Below, in pieces: positions 1-8,623 of a DNA stretch of 39,187 nucleotides (its first letter is position 1; every line of letters begins with the position of its first letter). The DNA is from Methylophilaceae bacterium (GTDB lineage: Bacteria > Pseudomonadota > Gammaproteobacteria > Burkholderiales > Methylophilaceae), in assembly GCA_028122555.1 (NCBI GenBank), contig JAOHSH010000008.1:1-39187 (forward strand), read 5' to 3'. Under the pieces are notes generated by a model. The model did not search any database. It was not told the DNA's origin and saw nothing but the letters and a program-made list of their open reading frames with translations. The translations under genes and the position numbers were made by a program.

Positions 1-429
1 AAAGAAGAAGTGTTATCAGCTATAAGTGACTCAAAAATAAATATGCTTCAATTTCATGGCGATGAAGATGAGAAATTTTGTAACCAATTTGATTTGCCAT
101 ATATAAAGGCTATTCCATTTAAGAATGGAATTAATTTGCTAGAATGTTGTCAATTATTTAATTCCTGCTCTGCACTTTTAATAGATACTTATTCAGAAAA
201 AATGAGAGGAGGCACAGGAAAAAGTTTTAATTGGAACTTGATACCGAAAAAGTTACCTTTGCCTTTAATTATTGCAGGCGGATTAAATGTTGATAACATT
301 TCTTTATTAATTAATTCTGTAAATCCATATGCAGTTGATATTAGTGGAGGAGTTGAATTAGATAAAGGAAAAAAAGATTATAATTTGATGAAAAATTTCG
401 TTTTAGGAGTAAATGATGCAGCCATATGA
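1..429 (+). CDS. trpF: Phosphoribosylanthranilate isomerase, 5' partial
   Basis: TrpF isomerises N-(5-phosphoribosyl)anthranilate to the carboxyphenylamino-deoxyribulose phosphate in tryptophan synthesis. The frame is open from base 1, so the start lies outside the window; 142 residues are visible against a family length near 205. The GTG at base 10 is internal. Visible TIM-barrel motifs are LQFHGDE, the GGTGKSFNW phosphate loop, PLIIAGGL and AVDISGGVE. The N-terminal catalytic cysteine strand is missing from view. The 3' end overlaps trpB by 14 bases, which suggests translational coupling. The trpF-trpB-trpA order supports the call. Confidence 0.95.
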   Translation, partial: KEEVLSAISDSKINMLQFHGDEDEKFCNQFDLPYIKAIPFKNGINLLECCQLFNSCSALLIDTYSEKMRGGTGKSFNWNLIPKKLPLPLIIAGGLNVDNISLLINSVNPYAVDISGGVELDKGKKDYNLMKNFVLGVNDAAI

Positions 430-1618
430 TTTACCAGATAATTTTGGTCACTTCGGACAATTCGGTGGCACTTTCGTAGCAGAAACTTTAATTGAGGCTC
501 TTGATGAATTGAGAGATATGTATACGAAATATAAAGATGACCCTGAGTTTCTTGCTGAATTTCATCATGATCTAAAACATTTTGTTGGTAGACCAAGCCC
601 TATTTATTTCGCAGAAAGACTTACTAAGAAGATTGGTGGTGCAAAAATTTATTTAAAAAGAGAGGATTTAAATCATACAGGTGCTCATAAAGTAAATAAT
701 ACCGTAGGACAAGCGTTGTTAGCAAAGAAAATGGGTAAACCTCGAGTTATCGCTGAAACAGGTGCAGGCCAACATGGCGTAGCAACAGCCACAATAGCTG
801 CAAGGTTAGGTTTAGAGTGTGTCGTATATATGGGTTCAGAAGATGTAAAAAGGCAATCACCAAATGTCTACAGAATGAAATTGTTGGGAGCTACTGTTAT
901 TCCAGTTGAAAGTGGCTCTAAAACTCTAAAAGATGCATTAAATGAAGCTTTAAGAGATTGGGTTACTAATGTATCAGATACATTTTATATTATAGGTACC
1001 GTTGCTGGTCCTCATCCATACCCAATGATGGTTCGGGATTTTAATTCTGTTGTTGGTAAGGAGTGTAAGGTTCAAATGCCAGATCTTGAAAACAAGCAGC
1101 CTGATGTAATAGTTGCTTGTGTTGGTGGTGGATCAAATGCAATGGGTATTTTTTATCCATATATAGATGACAAAAAAGTAAAGCTTATTGGTGTTGAGGC
1201 AGCTGGGGATGGAATTGAAACTGGAAAGCATGCGGCCCCTTTAACTTCAAATAGTGCAATCGGTGTTTTACATGGAAATAGAACTTACTTAATGCAAAAT
1301 AATGAAGGACAGATTATTGAAACTCATTCAGTATCTGCAGGATTAGATTATCCAGGAGTTGGCCCTGAGCATTCTTGGCTTAAAGATTCAGGGAGGGCAA
1401 GTTATGTTGCTGTTACAGATAAAGAAGCTTTAGCTGCTTTCCATAATTTATGTTTAACGGAAGGTATTATCCCTGCGCTTGAAACTAGTCATGCTCTTGC
1501 ACATGCAGAAAGTATTGCCGCAAAAATGTCTCCAGAAGAGATTATTTTAGTAAACCTATCTGGAAGGGGAGATAAAGATATAAATACTGTTGCAGATATT
1601 TCAGGAATTTCTTTATAA
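416..1618 (+). CDS. trpB: Tryptophan synthase beta chain
   Basis: TrpB condenses indole with serine to give tryptophan, using PLP, as the beta part of the alpha2-beta2 complex. The protein has 400 residues, the normal family length. The PLP lysine is in HTGAHKVNN (about K92), and the cofactor phosphate loop is the GGGSNAMG stretch. I chose the second of two adjacent ATGs (416, not 413) because AGGAG at 405-409 then sits 6 bases upstream, and because related proteins start at MxxYDLPD. It overlaps trpF, and trpA follows after 3 bases. Confidence 0.97.
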   Translation: MQPYDLPDNFGHFGQFGGTFVAETLIEALDELRDMYTKYKDDPEFLAEFHHDLKHFVGRPSPIYFAERLTKKIGGAKIYLKREDLNHTGAHKVNNTVGQALLAKKMGKPRVIAETGAGQHGVATATIAARLGLECVVYMGSEDVKRQSPNVYRMKLLGATVIPVESGSKTLKDALNEALRDWVTNVSDTFYIIGTVAGPHPYPMMVRDFNSVVGKECKVQMPDLENKQPDVIVACVGGGSNAMGIFYPYIDDKKVKLIGVEAAGDGIETGKHAAPLTSNSAIGVLHGNRTYLMQNNEGQIIETHSVSAGLDYPGVGPEHSWLKDSGRASYVAVTDKEALAAFHNLCLTEGIIPALETSHALAHAESIAAKMSPEEIILVNLSGRGDKDINTVADISGISL

Positions 1619-1621
1619 AAA

Positions 1622-2434
1622 ATGTCTAAAATTCAAAATACCTTTAAGGCATTAAAAAATAAAAAAGAAAAAGCTTTGATACCTTTTTTTACAGCTGGTG
1701 ACCCTCATCCAGATATGACTGTGGAAATAATGCATGCCCTTGTGGAGTCTGGGGCTGATATGATCGAACTTGGAATTCCTTTTTCTGATCCAATGGCAGA
1801 TGGTCCAGTTATTCAAAGAGCAAGTGAAAGAGCATTAAAAAATAATGTTGGAATTACAGCAACTATTAAATTAGCTGCTGAATTTAGAGAAAATAATAAG
1901 ACGACGCCACTAATTCTTATGGGTTATGCGAATCCAATTGAGGCTATTGGGATTGATAAATTTATATCCTTAATTAAAGAGGCTGAAATAGATGGAGTTA
2001 TAACAGTTGACTATCCTCCGGAAGAATCGGAACTATTTAATAAGAAATTAAAAGAAAATAGTATTGATAGTATTTTTCTTTTGTCACCAACAACAGAAGA
2101 TAAGCGTATTGAATTAATAATTAATCAAGCTACTGGGTTTTTATATTATGTATCCTTAAAAGGTGTAACCGGATCAGCCAATATAAACATTAAAGAGGTC
2201 GCAGAAAAAGTCAATAATGTCAAAGAATTTTCAGATCTTCCAATAGCAGTTGGTTTTGGAGTTAGAGATGGTAAAACAGCAAAAGATGTTTCATTAATCT
2301 CAGATGCTGTGGTTATTGGAAGTAGAATAGTCCAAGAAATTGAAAATTCTAATAAAGATAATTTAATTCGTAATATTAAAAATTTAATGTTAGAGATGAA
2401 GAATTTTATTAACGACAAGGCTAATAAAAAATGA
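1622..2434 (+). CDS. trpA: Tryptophan synthase alpha chain
   Basis: TrpA cleaves indole-3-glycerol phosphate to indole, which is channelled to TrpB. It is a full-length 270-residue TIM barrel. The two catalytic acids are visible at the canonical numbers: E49 in [11 protein letters not shown] and D60 in MADGPVIQ. The phosphate-binding stretch [10 protein letters not shown] is near the C-terminus. It starts 3 bases after trpB, and its stop overlaps the accD start by 4 bases (ATGA), so it is part of one long transcription unit. Confidence 0.97.
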   Translation: MSKIQNTFKALKNKKEKALIPFFTAGDPHPDMTVEIMHALVESGADMIELGIPFSDPMADGPVIQRASERALKNNVGITATIKLAAEFRENNKTTPLILMGYANPIEAIGIDKFISLIKEAEIDGVITVDYPPEESELFNKKLKENSIDSIFLLSPTTEDKRIELIINQATGFLYYVSLKGVTGSANINIKEVAEKVNNVKEFSDLPIAVGFGVRDGKTAKDVSLISDAVVIGSRIVQEIENSNKDNLIRNIKNLMLEMKNFINDKANKK

Positions 2435-3285
2435 GTTGGTTGAAAAATATTATTCCGCCTAAAATAAAAAGAATTGTAGGGCGAGCTAAAAAGAATATTC
2501 CTGAAGGTTTATGGCATAAATGCCCTACATGCCAAACTGTCCTATATAAAACTGATTTAGAAAAAAATATGTTTGTTTGTTCTAATTGTGGTTTTCATAA
2601 TAGAATTTCTGCAAGGCATAGAGTTAGTACTCTTTTAGATACCCCAAATCAAATTGAACATGGGAGTGAAATAAAACCAACAGATCCTTTAAATTTTAAA
2701 GATACAAAATCTTATAAAAAAAGATTAACTGAGACACAAAAAAATCTTGATGAAAATGACGCTTTAATCGTCATTGAGGGAAAAATTGAATCTATTCCAG
2801 CTGTTGTTGCAGTCTTTGAATTCAGTTTTATGGGAGGCTCAATGGGTTCTGTTGTCGGGGAAAAGTTTGTTTTAGCTGTTAATACTGCCATTAAGAATAG
2901 TTGTCCGTTAATATGTATTTCTGCAAGTGGGGGTGCAAGAATGCAAGAGGGTTTATTATCCTTGATGCAGATGGCCAAAACAAGTTCAGCCCTTACAAAA
3001 CTTAGTGCTTCGAATCTACCCTTTATTTCAATTCTTACAGATCCAACAATGGGTGGTGTTTCAGCAAGTTTTGCAATGTTAGGCGATATAATTATTGCAG
3101 AACCAAAGGCTCTTATTGGCTTTGCTGGTCCAAGGGTAATAGAATCGACTGTTAGAGAAAAATTACCTGAAGGTTTTCAGAGAGCAGAATTTTTGTTAGA
3201 ACATGGTGCAATTGATCTTATTGTTGATAGAAGACAAATGAGAAAATCTCTTGTTGGACTTATTACTCATTTAAGTGTTAATTGA
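2431..3285 (+). CDS. accD: Acetyl-CoA carboxylase carboxyltransferase beta subunit
   Basis: AccD is one half of the carboxyltransferase that moves CO2 from biotin-BCCP to acetyl-CoA to make malonyl-CoA, the first step of fatty acid synthesis. At 284 residues it is slightly shorter than the E. coli protein. The N-terminal zinc ribbon has C31-x2-C34 and C50-x2-C53. The crotonase-like core follows, with the oxyanion glycines in [12 protein letters not shown] and [11 protein letters not shown]. It overlaps trpA by ATGA and is followed by folC in a TTGA overlap. The trpA-accD-folC order is common in Beta- and Gammaproteobacteria. Confidence 0.97.
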   Translation: MSWLKNIIPPKIKRIVGRAKKNIPEGLWHKCPTCQTVLYKTDLEKNMFVCSNCGFHNRISARHRVSTLLDTPNQIEHGSEIKPTDPLNFKDTKSYKKRLTETQKNLDENDALIVIEGKIESIPAVVAVFEFSFMGGSMGSVVGEKFVLAVNTAIKNSCPLICISASGGARMQEGLLSLMQMAKTSSALTKLSASNLPFISILTDPTMGGVSASFAMLGDIIIAEPKALIGFAGPRVIESTVREKLPEGFQRAEFLLEHGAIDLIVDRRQMRKSLVGLITHLSVN

Positions 3286-4541
3286 ATAAACTCCAAGACT
3301 ATTTAAATAATTTATATCCTGACAACAATAGTCAGTCAATCAAGTTAGGTCTTGATCGAGTTTTGAAAGTAAAAAATCTTCTTGGTATTGAACCAAAATT
3401 TAAAATTATTACCGTTGGGGGTACTAATGGAAAAGGCTCTGTATGCGCTTTTTTAGAATCAATTTATAGTAAAGCAGGCTATTCTGTCGGATGCTTCACC
3501 TCTCCTCACCTTTATAAATTTAATGAGAGAATAAAGATAAATCTAGAACAGGCTAACGACGAAATTATTATTGAATCTCTAGATATTATTGCTTCTAAAA
3601 AAAAATCAATAGAGCTTACATATTTTGAAATTACTACATTAGCCGCAATAAATATTTTTATTAAAAAAGAAGTAGACATAGCGATCTTAGAAGTTGGTTT
3701 AGGAGGGAGGTTGGATGCAGTAAATATTTTTGATTCAGAGTTATCCATAATAACTTCAATAGGAATGGATCACCAAGAATTTTTAGGAGATACTATTGAG
3801 AAAATTGGGCATGAAAAATTGGGAATATGTAGGTCAAATAAACCTGCAATTTTAAATTTTGAAAATATACCTAGATCAATGATCAATGAATTGAATGAAA
3901 TCAATGCGTCCATATCAATTCTTAATGAAGATTATTCCTATAATTCTGATTCCAAAAATTATAACTATTCAAGCAAAGATATGTTAATGAATAAATTGCC
4001 TAAACCCTATGTAAAAGGTAAAAACCAGTTAATAAATCTAGCAGGATGTCTTCGTGCAATTAATCTTCTTCAAAATAAACTACCTGTTTCATCATATGCA
4101 GTTAAAAAAGGCATCAGAGAAGTAAGAATTGAGGGCAGGCTACAGATTGTATCTAATGAGCCTTATATAGTTGCAGATGTAGCACACAATATCGATGCCG
4201 CAAATAACTTATCTGATTTTATTAATTCAACAAAAAAATCTGGGAAAATTTATGCCGTTTTTTCAATATTAGAAAATAAAGATATTGAGCAGGTATTAAT
4301 GCCATTTATAAATATTGTTGATGAATGGTTTGTAAGTGAAATTAATATGCCTAGAACACAAAAAGTTGATGTAATATCCAACGCAATTAATAAAAATAAT
4401 AAACAAGTAGTAATTAATAAGTTTGAGAACTTAACAAAGGCCTATAAGGATGCATGCAAAAAGTGCAGTCCTAATGATAATATAATAATTTATGGTTCTT
4501 TTTTTACAGTAAGTGAAACTTTAAACGGGGTAATCATGTAA
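3282..4541 (+). CDS. folC: Bifunctional dihydrofolate / folylpolyglutamate synthase
   Basis: FolC adds glutamate to dihydropteroate and then extends folate polyglutamate tails, using ATP. Folate chain length matters for C1-folate enzymes such as Fhs, encoded later in the window. The protein has 419 residues, with the Mur-ligase-type P-loop GGTNGKGS at about residues 46-53 and the folate-family stretch [18 protein letters not shown] in mid-protein. The start appears to be TTG, overlapping the accD stop as TTGA; no better ATG lies nearby. Its stop overlaps the next start by one base (TAATG). Confidence 0.95.
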   Translation: MNKLQDYLNNLYPDNNSQSIKLGLDRVLKVKNLLGIEPKFKIITVGGTNGKGSVCAFLESIYSKAGYSVGCFTSPHLYKFNERIKINLEQANDEIIIESLDIIASKKKSIELTYFEITTLAAINIFIKKEVDIAILEVGLGGRLDAVNIFDSELSIITSIGMDHQEFLGDTIEKIGHEKLGICRSNKPAILNFENIPRSMINELNEINASISILNEDYSYNSDSKNYNYSSKDMLMNKLPKPYVKGKNQLINLAGCLRAINLLQNKLPVSSYAVKKGIREVRIEGRLQIVSNEPYIVADVAHNIDAANNLSDFINSTKKSGKIYAVFSILENKDIEQVLMPFINIVDEWFVSEINMPRTQKVDVISNAINKNNKQVVINKFENLTKAYKDACKKCSPNDNIIIYGSFFTVSETLNGVIM

Positions 4542-5056
4542 TGGTCGACTTAAAAGAATCTTTTCATGAGAGCGTGATAATTAGGAGAGCAAAAAGAAGG
4601 CTTATTGGAGCGATTGTTATTTTAATTATTTTATTTACTCTCTCTATATTCTTTGTAAAAAATATAAAGTCTATTGATGAAAATAAGGAAATTAAAGTCT
4701 CATTTTTAGAAATGGGCCCAGTAAGTTTTAAAGAGAAAGAAAGCTTAGAAGACTCTGAGGTAATTAAATTAAGTAATATAGATTTTTCAAAAAAAACTAA
4801 TACAGTAAATAGATCTAAAAATAATACCAAAATTTTTACTATTCAGATTGGAATATTTAGTGATAAAAATAAAACACAAGAACTTAGCAGGAAAATAAAT
4901 AATATTGGAGTCAAAACAAAAATAACAAAAATTACACTTTCTGGCCAAGAAAAAATAAAACTTACTACTGAATTTTTTAATTCAAAAAAAGACGCACAAA
5001 AGGTATTAAGAACACTAAAAAATTCGAATTTTTCTGGCTTGATTAAGCAACAATAA
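4541..5056 (+). CDS. SPOR-domain inner-membrane protein (DedD-like)
   Basis: This 171-residue protein has a short cytoplasmic N-terminus, one hydrophobic segment (about residues 23-42, LIGAIVILIILFTLSIFF), a polar linker and a C-terminal SPOR-like domain (about 95-170, starting near FTIQIGIFSDKNK). SPOR domains bind glycan strands lacking stem peptides at the division septum. The placement between folC and cvpA is where dedD-type genes usually sit. The linker is short and Lys/Asn-rich, so sequence similarity is limited; the call rests on architecture and position. It overlaps folC by one base. Confidence 0.8.
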   Translation: MVDLKESFHESVIIRRAKRRLIGAIVILIILFTLSIFFVKNIKSIDENKEIKVSFLEMGPVSFKEKESLEDSEVIKLSNIDFSKKTNTVNRSKNNTKIFTIQIGIFSDKNKTQELSRKINNIGVKTKITKITLSGQEKIKLTTEFFNSKKDAQKVLRTLKNSNFSGLIKQQ

Positions 5057-5058
5057 TT

Positions 5059-5559
5059 ATGAGCTATTTAGATTATTTTTTTATTTTTATCGTTGCTCTC
5101 TCCCTTGTTGTAGGATGTTACAGAGGTTTTACACGAGAACTATTTTCTTTGGTCGGTTGGATTTTTGCATTTTATTTCGCTAATCTTTTTAGCGGTAATT
5201 TTTTAAAATTTGTACCTTTTGATTTCGGAGAACATATAAACTTTATAATTATTTATATGATTATTTTTATAATAATTTTATTATTGGCCACGTTTCTAGC
5301 TTCTTTATTAAATAAATTAATTAAAAATATTGGTCTAGGTTTTTTAAATATAATTATGGGTAGTATTTTTGGCTTTATGAGAGGTATCTTAATAAGTTTT
5401 GTCATTATTTTTCTTGTCGAGAAAACATCATTTATTAGTGAAACAACTTTAGGTGAATCAAAAACAATCCCTGTTATTAAGATGGCAATAAAATTATCTT
5501 TATCTTATTTACCCTATAAATGGAGTAACAAGGTAAAATACGATCCTGTTCTGACCTAA
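5059..5559 (+). CDS. cvpA: CvpA family membrane protein
   Basis: This is a 166-residue, very hydrophobic protein with about four transmembrane segments. The N-terminus (YLDYFFIFIVALSLVVGCYRG) is followed by the family hallmark RGFTRELFSLVGW. CvpA was named for colicin V production in E. coli and is generally tied to envelope homeostasis; its biochemical role is not settled. It starts 2 bases after the SPOR gene and lies 16 bases before purF, the classic cvpA-purF pair. Confidence 0.93.
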   Translation: MSYLDYFFIFIVALSLVVGCYRGFTRELFSLVGWIFAFYFANLFSGNFLKFVPFDFGEHINFIIIYMIIFIIILLLATFLASLLNKLIKNIGLGFLNIIMGSIFGFMRGILISFVIIFLVEKTSFISETTLGESKTIPVIKMAIKLSLSYLPYKWSNKVKYDPVLT

Positions 5560-5575
5560 TTTTAAAAGGGCTATT

Positions 5576-7117
5576 ATGTGTGGAATAATTGGTATTGTTG
5601 CTAATAACCCAGTAAATCAAATGCTCTACGATGGTTTGCTTGTTCTGCAGCATAGAGGTCAAGATGCAGCCGGTATTGCAACATGTAGCGCAGGTCGTAT
5701 CAAAATGCATAAAAATAATGGTCTTGTAAAAGATGTATTCCATACAAGACATATGCGAAATTTAACTGGTAATATTGGGATTGGTCATGTTCGTTATCCG
5801 ACAGCTGGATCCTCTTCAGTGGCAGAAGCTCAACCTTTTTATGTAAACTCTCCTTATGGGATTGTTTTAGGACATAACGGAAACTTAACAAACTCTGAAA
5901 GACTTAAAGAAGATATGTTTAAAGAAGATCTTAGACATATTAATACTAATTCTGACTCAGAAGTTTTATTAAATGTTTTAGCTAATTCGATCGGAAAAGC
6001 TACCCAAGATAATGTTTTAACATCTGATATAATTTTTGAGTCAGTAAGTTCTGTTTACGAAAGATGTGAAGGTGCTTTTGCTGTAGTTTCCATGATTAAT
6101 AATTTCGGATTGCTTGCTTTTAGAGATCCAAATGGTATAAGGCCATTAGTTATTGGTATAAACGAAACACATGATGGACCTGAATATATTGTTGCCTCAG
6201 AAAGCGTTGCTCTTGACGTATTAGGGTTTAAAATTTTGAGAGATGTAGAGCCAGGCGAAGCTATATTTATTGATATGGATGGTAATTTTTATTCAAAAAA
6301 ATGTAAGCCAAATATTAAGCAATCACCATGTATTTTTGAGTATGTATATCTAGCAAGACCAGACTCGATGATTGATGGAATTTCTGTTTATCAAACTAGA
6401 TTAAATATGGGTAAATCACTAGCTAAAAAAATTAAAAATGAATGGCATGATATTAAAATTGATGTTGTTATTCCGATCCCAGATACAAGCCGACCAAGTG
6501 CTCTCGAGGTATCACTAATGTTAAATGCAGATTTTCGTGAAGGATTTATAAAAAATAGATACATTGGAAGGACTTTTATAATGCCAGGTCAGGCATTAAG
6601 AAAAAAATCTGTTAGGCAAAAATTAAATCCAATAAAAGTGGAATTTAAGGGTAAAAATGTTTTATTAATTGATGATTCTATTGTAAGAGGAACCACAGCA
6701 AAAGAGATTGTACAAATGGCAAGAGATGCCGGAGCTAAGAATGTTTATTTAGCGTCTGCAGCTCCCCCAGTGAAGTATCCAAATGTATATGGTATAGATA
6801 TGCCTTCAAGGCATGAGTTGATTGCTTTTAACAAGATTGATGAAGATATTTGTAAAGAAATAGGTGCAGATCGGCTAATTTATCAAGACTTAAATGAATT
6901 AAAGAAAAATATAACTCAAGAAAGTGAAGAATTAAAAAATTTTGATTGCTCCTGTTTTGATGGAATATATGTAACGGGGGGAATTGATGAGAATTACTTA
7001 AATAAGCTTGAGTCGCAAAGGTCAGATAACATTAAGAATACTGATAAGTCATTAGCAACATCTCAGTTAGACTTTAGCTTTACGCTTCCTGAGAATGAGG
7101 AAGAAGAGCTAGCTTAG
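5576..7117 (+). CDS. purF: Amidophosphoribosyltransferase
   Basis: PurF makes 5-phosphoribosylamine from PRPP and glutamine, the first committed step of purine synthesis. It has 513 residues. MCGIIGI at the N-terminus gives the Cys2 glutaminase nucleophile directly after Met, with no propeptide. The glutaminase domain includes LQHRGQDAAG and GHNGNLTN, and the PRPP motif VLLIDDSIVRGTT lies at about residues 362-374. It resembles the E. coli type. The CxC in NFDCSCFDG is not the CxxC seen in Fe-S-containing Bacillus-type enzymes. An SD-like AAAAGGG precedes the start. Confidence 0.97.
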   Translation: MCGIIGIVANNPVNQMLYDGLLVLQHRGQDAAGIATCSAGRIKMHKNNGLVKDVFHTRHMRNLTGNIGIGHVRYPTAGSSSVAEAQPFYVNSPYGIVLGHNGNLTNSERLKEDMFKEDLRHINTNSDSEVLLNVLANSIGKATQDNVLTSDIIFESVSSVYERCEGAFAVVSMINNFGLLAFRDPNGIRPLVIGINETHDGPEYIVASESVALDVLGFKILRDVEPGEAIFIDMDGNFYSKKCKPNIKQSPCIFEYVYLARPDSMIDGISVYQTRLNMGKSLAKKIKNEWHDIKIDVVIPIPDTSRPSALEVSLMLNADFREGFIKNRYIGRTFIMPGQALRKKSVRQKLNPIKVEFKGKNVLLIDDSIVRGTTAKEIVQMARDAGAKNVYLASAAPPVKYPNVYGIDMPSRHELIAFNKIDEDICKEIGADRLIYQDLNELKKNITQESEELKNFDCSCFDGIYVTGGIDENYLNKLESQRSDNIKNTDKSLATSQLDFSFTLPENEEEELA

Positions 7118-7129
7118 TTCTAACCGTAC

Positions 7130-7157
7130 TTGTATTTTTTTATATATAGAGCATAAT
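7130..7157 (+). promoter_or_regulatory. Sigma70-like promoter of metZ leader
   Basis: A -35-like TTGTAT (7130-7135) and a -10-like CATAAT (7152-7157) are separated by 16 bases. A start about 7 bases downstream would place the first transcribed base immediately before the 5' strand of the first riboswitch stem (7166), as expected for a leader promoter. It was found by eye only. Confidence 0.55.
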
Positions 7158-7165
7158 ATTTGAAT

Positions 7166-7216
7166 ACGCCGATTTGATTCAGATTGCAGGGCGTAAAAAA
7201 AATAACTGCTAAACCG
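7166..7216 (+). promoter_or_regulatory. SAM-II-like riboswitch aptamer 1 (metZ leader)
   Basis: The sequence folds as an H-type pseudoknot. P1 is ACGCC (7166-7170) with GGCGT (7190-7194). P2 is GCAG (7186-7189) with CTGC (7206-7209). The conserved SAM-II features are present in order: GATTT just after P1, TTGCA before the P1 3' strand, an A-rich loop, and GCTAAA (7208-7213). Members of this class bind S-adenosylmethionine and control methionine genes, which fits metZ downstream. TGCTAAA (7207-7213) can alternatively pair with TTTAGCA (7229-7235), an antiterminator that competes with both the aptamer and the terminator. Confidence 0.82.
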
Positions 7217-7222
7217 ATTGAT

Positions 7223-7259
7223 ACCCGTTTTAGCAAATTAATGCTCAACGGGTTTTTTT
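7223..7259 (+). terminator. Regulated intrinsic terminator in metZ leader
   Basis: ACCCGTT (7223-7229) pairs perfectly with AACGGGT (7247-7253), followed by seven T residues (7253-7259). AGCA (7232-7235) and TGCT (7242-7245) can extend pairing inside the loop. The left arm overlaps the TTTAGCA that would pair with the aptamer's GCTAAA. The likely logic is that SAM-bound aptamer frees the terminator (OFF), while unbound RNA forms the antiterminator (ON). Basal read-through would then meet the second aptamer. Confidence 0.85.
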
Positions 7260-7297
7260 ATTTATTGTATGGGTAGTAGAATTATTATTAGGAATAA

Positions 7298-7356
7298 AGG
7301 TGGATTTATACCAAATTGCTTCACCTAGACATTTGTCAAAATAGCTAAACAGGAAA
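7298..7356 (+). promoter_or_regulatory. SAM-II/SAM-V-like riboswitch aptamer 2, over the metZ RBS
   Basis: A second pseudoknot follows the terminator. P1 is AGGTG (7298-7302) with CACCT (7322-7326), and GATTT comes immediately after P1 as in aptamer 1. P2 is GCT (7318-7320) with AGC (7343-7345), and an outer CC (7311-7312) can pair with GG (7352-7353). GCTAAA lies at 7344-7349. The GG belongs to the only Shine-Dalgarno-like sequence before metZ (AGGAAA, 7351-7356), so ligand binding should hide the ribosome site. This would be translational control, distinct from the upstream terminator. Confidence 0.75.
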
Positions 7357-7367
7357 TTGAAAATTAA

Positions 7368-8531
7368 ATGAAAAATAATAAAAAATTTGAAACAAATTCA
7401 GTAAGAGCTGGATCAATAAGATCTGACCAAGGTGAGCATTCTGAGGCTTTATATTTAACTTCAAGTTTTGTATTTAAAAATGCTAAGGAAGCTGCTGATA
7501 GATTTTCAAATGTGGATGTGGGAAATATATATTCTCGTTTTACTAATCCTTCTGTAAAAATGTTTGAAGATCGTTTAGCAAGTCTTGAAGGTGCAGAGCA
7601 ATGTATTGCAACATCTACAGGTATGTCAGCAATTTTAGCAAGTGTAATGAGTCTTTGTGGTAAAGGTGACCATGTCATAATATCTAAAAGTGTATTTGGA
7701 ACAACAGTAAAATTATTTGATAATATTTTAAAAAAATGGGGGTTAGATTTAACCTATGTTTCTCTTACTAATTTAGATGAGTGGCAGAATGCTGTTAAAA
7801 AAAATACTAAGTTATTTTTTGTTGAAACTCCCTCAAATCCACTAACTGAAATTTGCGATATAAGTTCATTGGCAGACTTAGCGCACCAATCAAACAGCTT
7901 ATTAATTGTCGATAATTGTTTTTGTACCCCAGCCCATCAATTACCACTTAAATTTGGTGCAGATATAATCATTCATTCTGCTACAAAATACCTTGATGGT
8001 CAGGGAAGGTGTTTAGGCGGGGCTGTCTTAGGTTCAAAAGAGTATATGCGGCATGTTGTTGACTTTTTAAGATCAGCAGGAATATCAATGAGTCCATTCA
8101 ATGCTTGGATCTTTTTTAAAGGATTAGAAACACTAAAAATAAGAATGGATGCACATTCTGCAAAAGCAAATGATTTAGCTCAATGGTTAGAAAAGCAAAA
8201 AAAGGTAAAAAAAGTTTATTATCCTGGACTCCCTTCTCATCCTCAATATAAATTAGCTATGAAACAACAATCTGCTGGTGGGGGAATTGTTTCTTTTGAA
8301 GTTGATGGTGGAAAAAGAGATGCATGGAATCTAATTGACTCAACTACTTTACTTTCAATTACTGCCAATTTAGGGGATACGAGATCAACCATCACCCATC
8401 CTGCAACAACTACTCATTCAAGACTCTCTCAGAAAGAAAGAGATAGTTCAAGCATTACTAATAATCTTATAAGAATTGCTGTTGGGCTTGAAGATATTGA
8501 AGACATAAAAGAAGACTTATCAGCACTCTAA
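7368..8531 (+). CDS. metZ: O-succinylhomoserine sulfhydrylase
   Basis: MetZ converts O-succinylhomoserine and sulfide directly to homocysteine, bypassing cystathionine. It is a 387-residue PLP enzyme of the Cys/Met metabolism family. The PLP lysine is about K207 in HSATKYLDGQGR, and the TKYLDGQGRCLGG form is typical of MetZ rather than MetB or MetY. The substrate assignment (succinyl rather than acetyl) is by family. It lies downstream of the two SAM-sensing elements and follows purF, as in other Betaproteobacteria. The SD-to-ATG distance is rather long. Confidence 0.92.
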   Translation: MKNNKKFETNSVRAGSIRSDQGEHSEALYLTSSFVFKNAKEAADRFSNVDVGNIYSRFTNPSVKMFEDRLASLEGAEQCIATSTGMSAILASVMSLCGKGDHVIISKSVFGTTVKLFDNILKKWGLDLTYVSLTNLDEWQNAVKKNTKLFFVETPSNPLTEICDISSLADLAHQSNSLLIVDNCFCTPAHQLPLKFGADIIIHSATKYLDGQGRCLGGAVLGSKEYMRHVVDFLRSAGISMSPFNAWIFFKGLETLKIRMDAHSAKANDLAQWLEKQKKVKKVYYPGLPSHPQYKLAMKQQSAGGGIVSFEVDGGKRDAWNLIDSTTLLSITANLGDTRSTITHPATTTHSRLSQKERDSSSITNNLIRIAVGLEDIEDIKEDLSAL

Positions 8532-8568
8532 ATTTAGCAATCCTGAGTAATATTTGCAGCTATAAACA

Positions 8569-8577
8569 TGCTAAAAT
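8569..8577 (+). promoter_or_regulatory. Extended -10 promoter element before gyrA
   Basis: TGCTAAAAT contains an extended -10 (TGn) next to TAAAAT at 8572-8577, about 47 bases before the gyrA start. No good -35 lies 16-18 bases upstream, which is acceptable for extended -10 promoters. No clear Shine-Dalgarno precedes gyrA. Confidence 0.4.
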
Positions 8578-8623
8578 AATTATGTTATCTCCTTAAAATT
8601 AATAATTAAATTTTTAAATACAT

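Noticed and set aside
7364-7678. A 104-codon minus-strand frame over the start of metZ.
   Set aside because: It is antisense to a clear PLP enzyme and has no recognisable motif.
8533-8577. TTTAGCA...TTGCAGC...TAAACATGCTAAAA after metZ resembles the 3' half of a third SAM-II element before gyrA.
   Set aside because: There is no GATTT after a 5' stem, P1 would be only TAGC/GCTA, and 11 bases between TTGCA and GCTAAA is too short to cross the pseudoknot. The TGCTAAAAT is better read as an extended -10 promoter, and gyrA is not a SAM-related gene.
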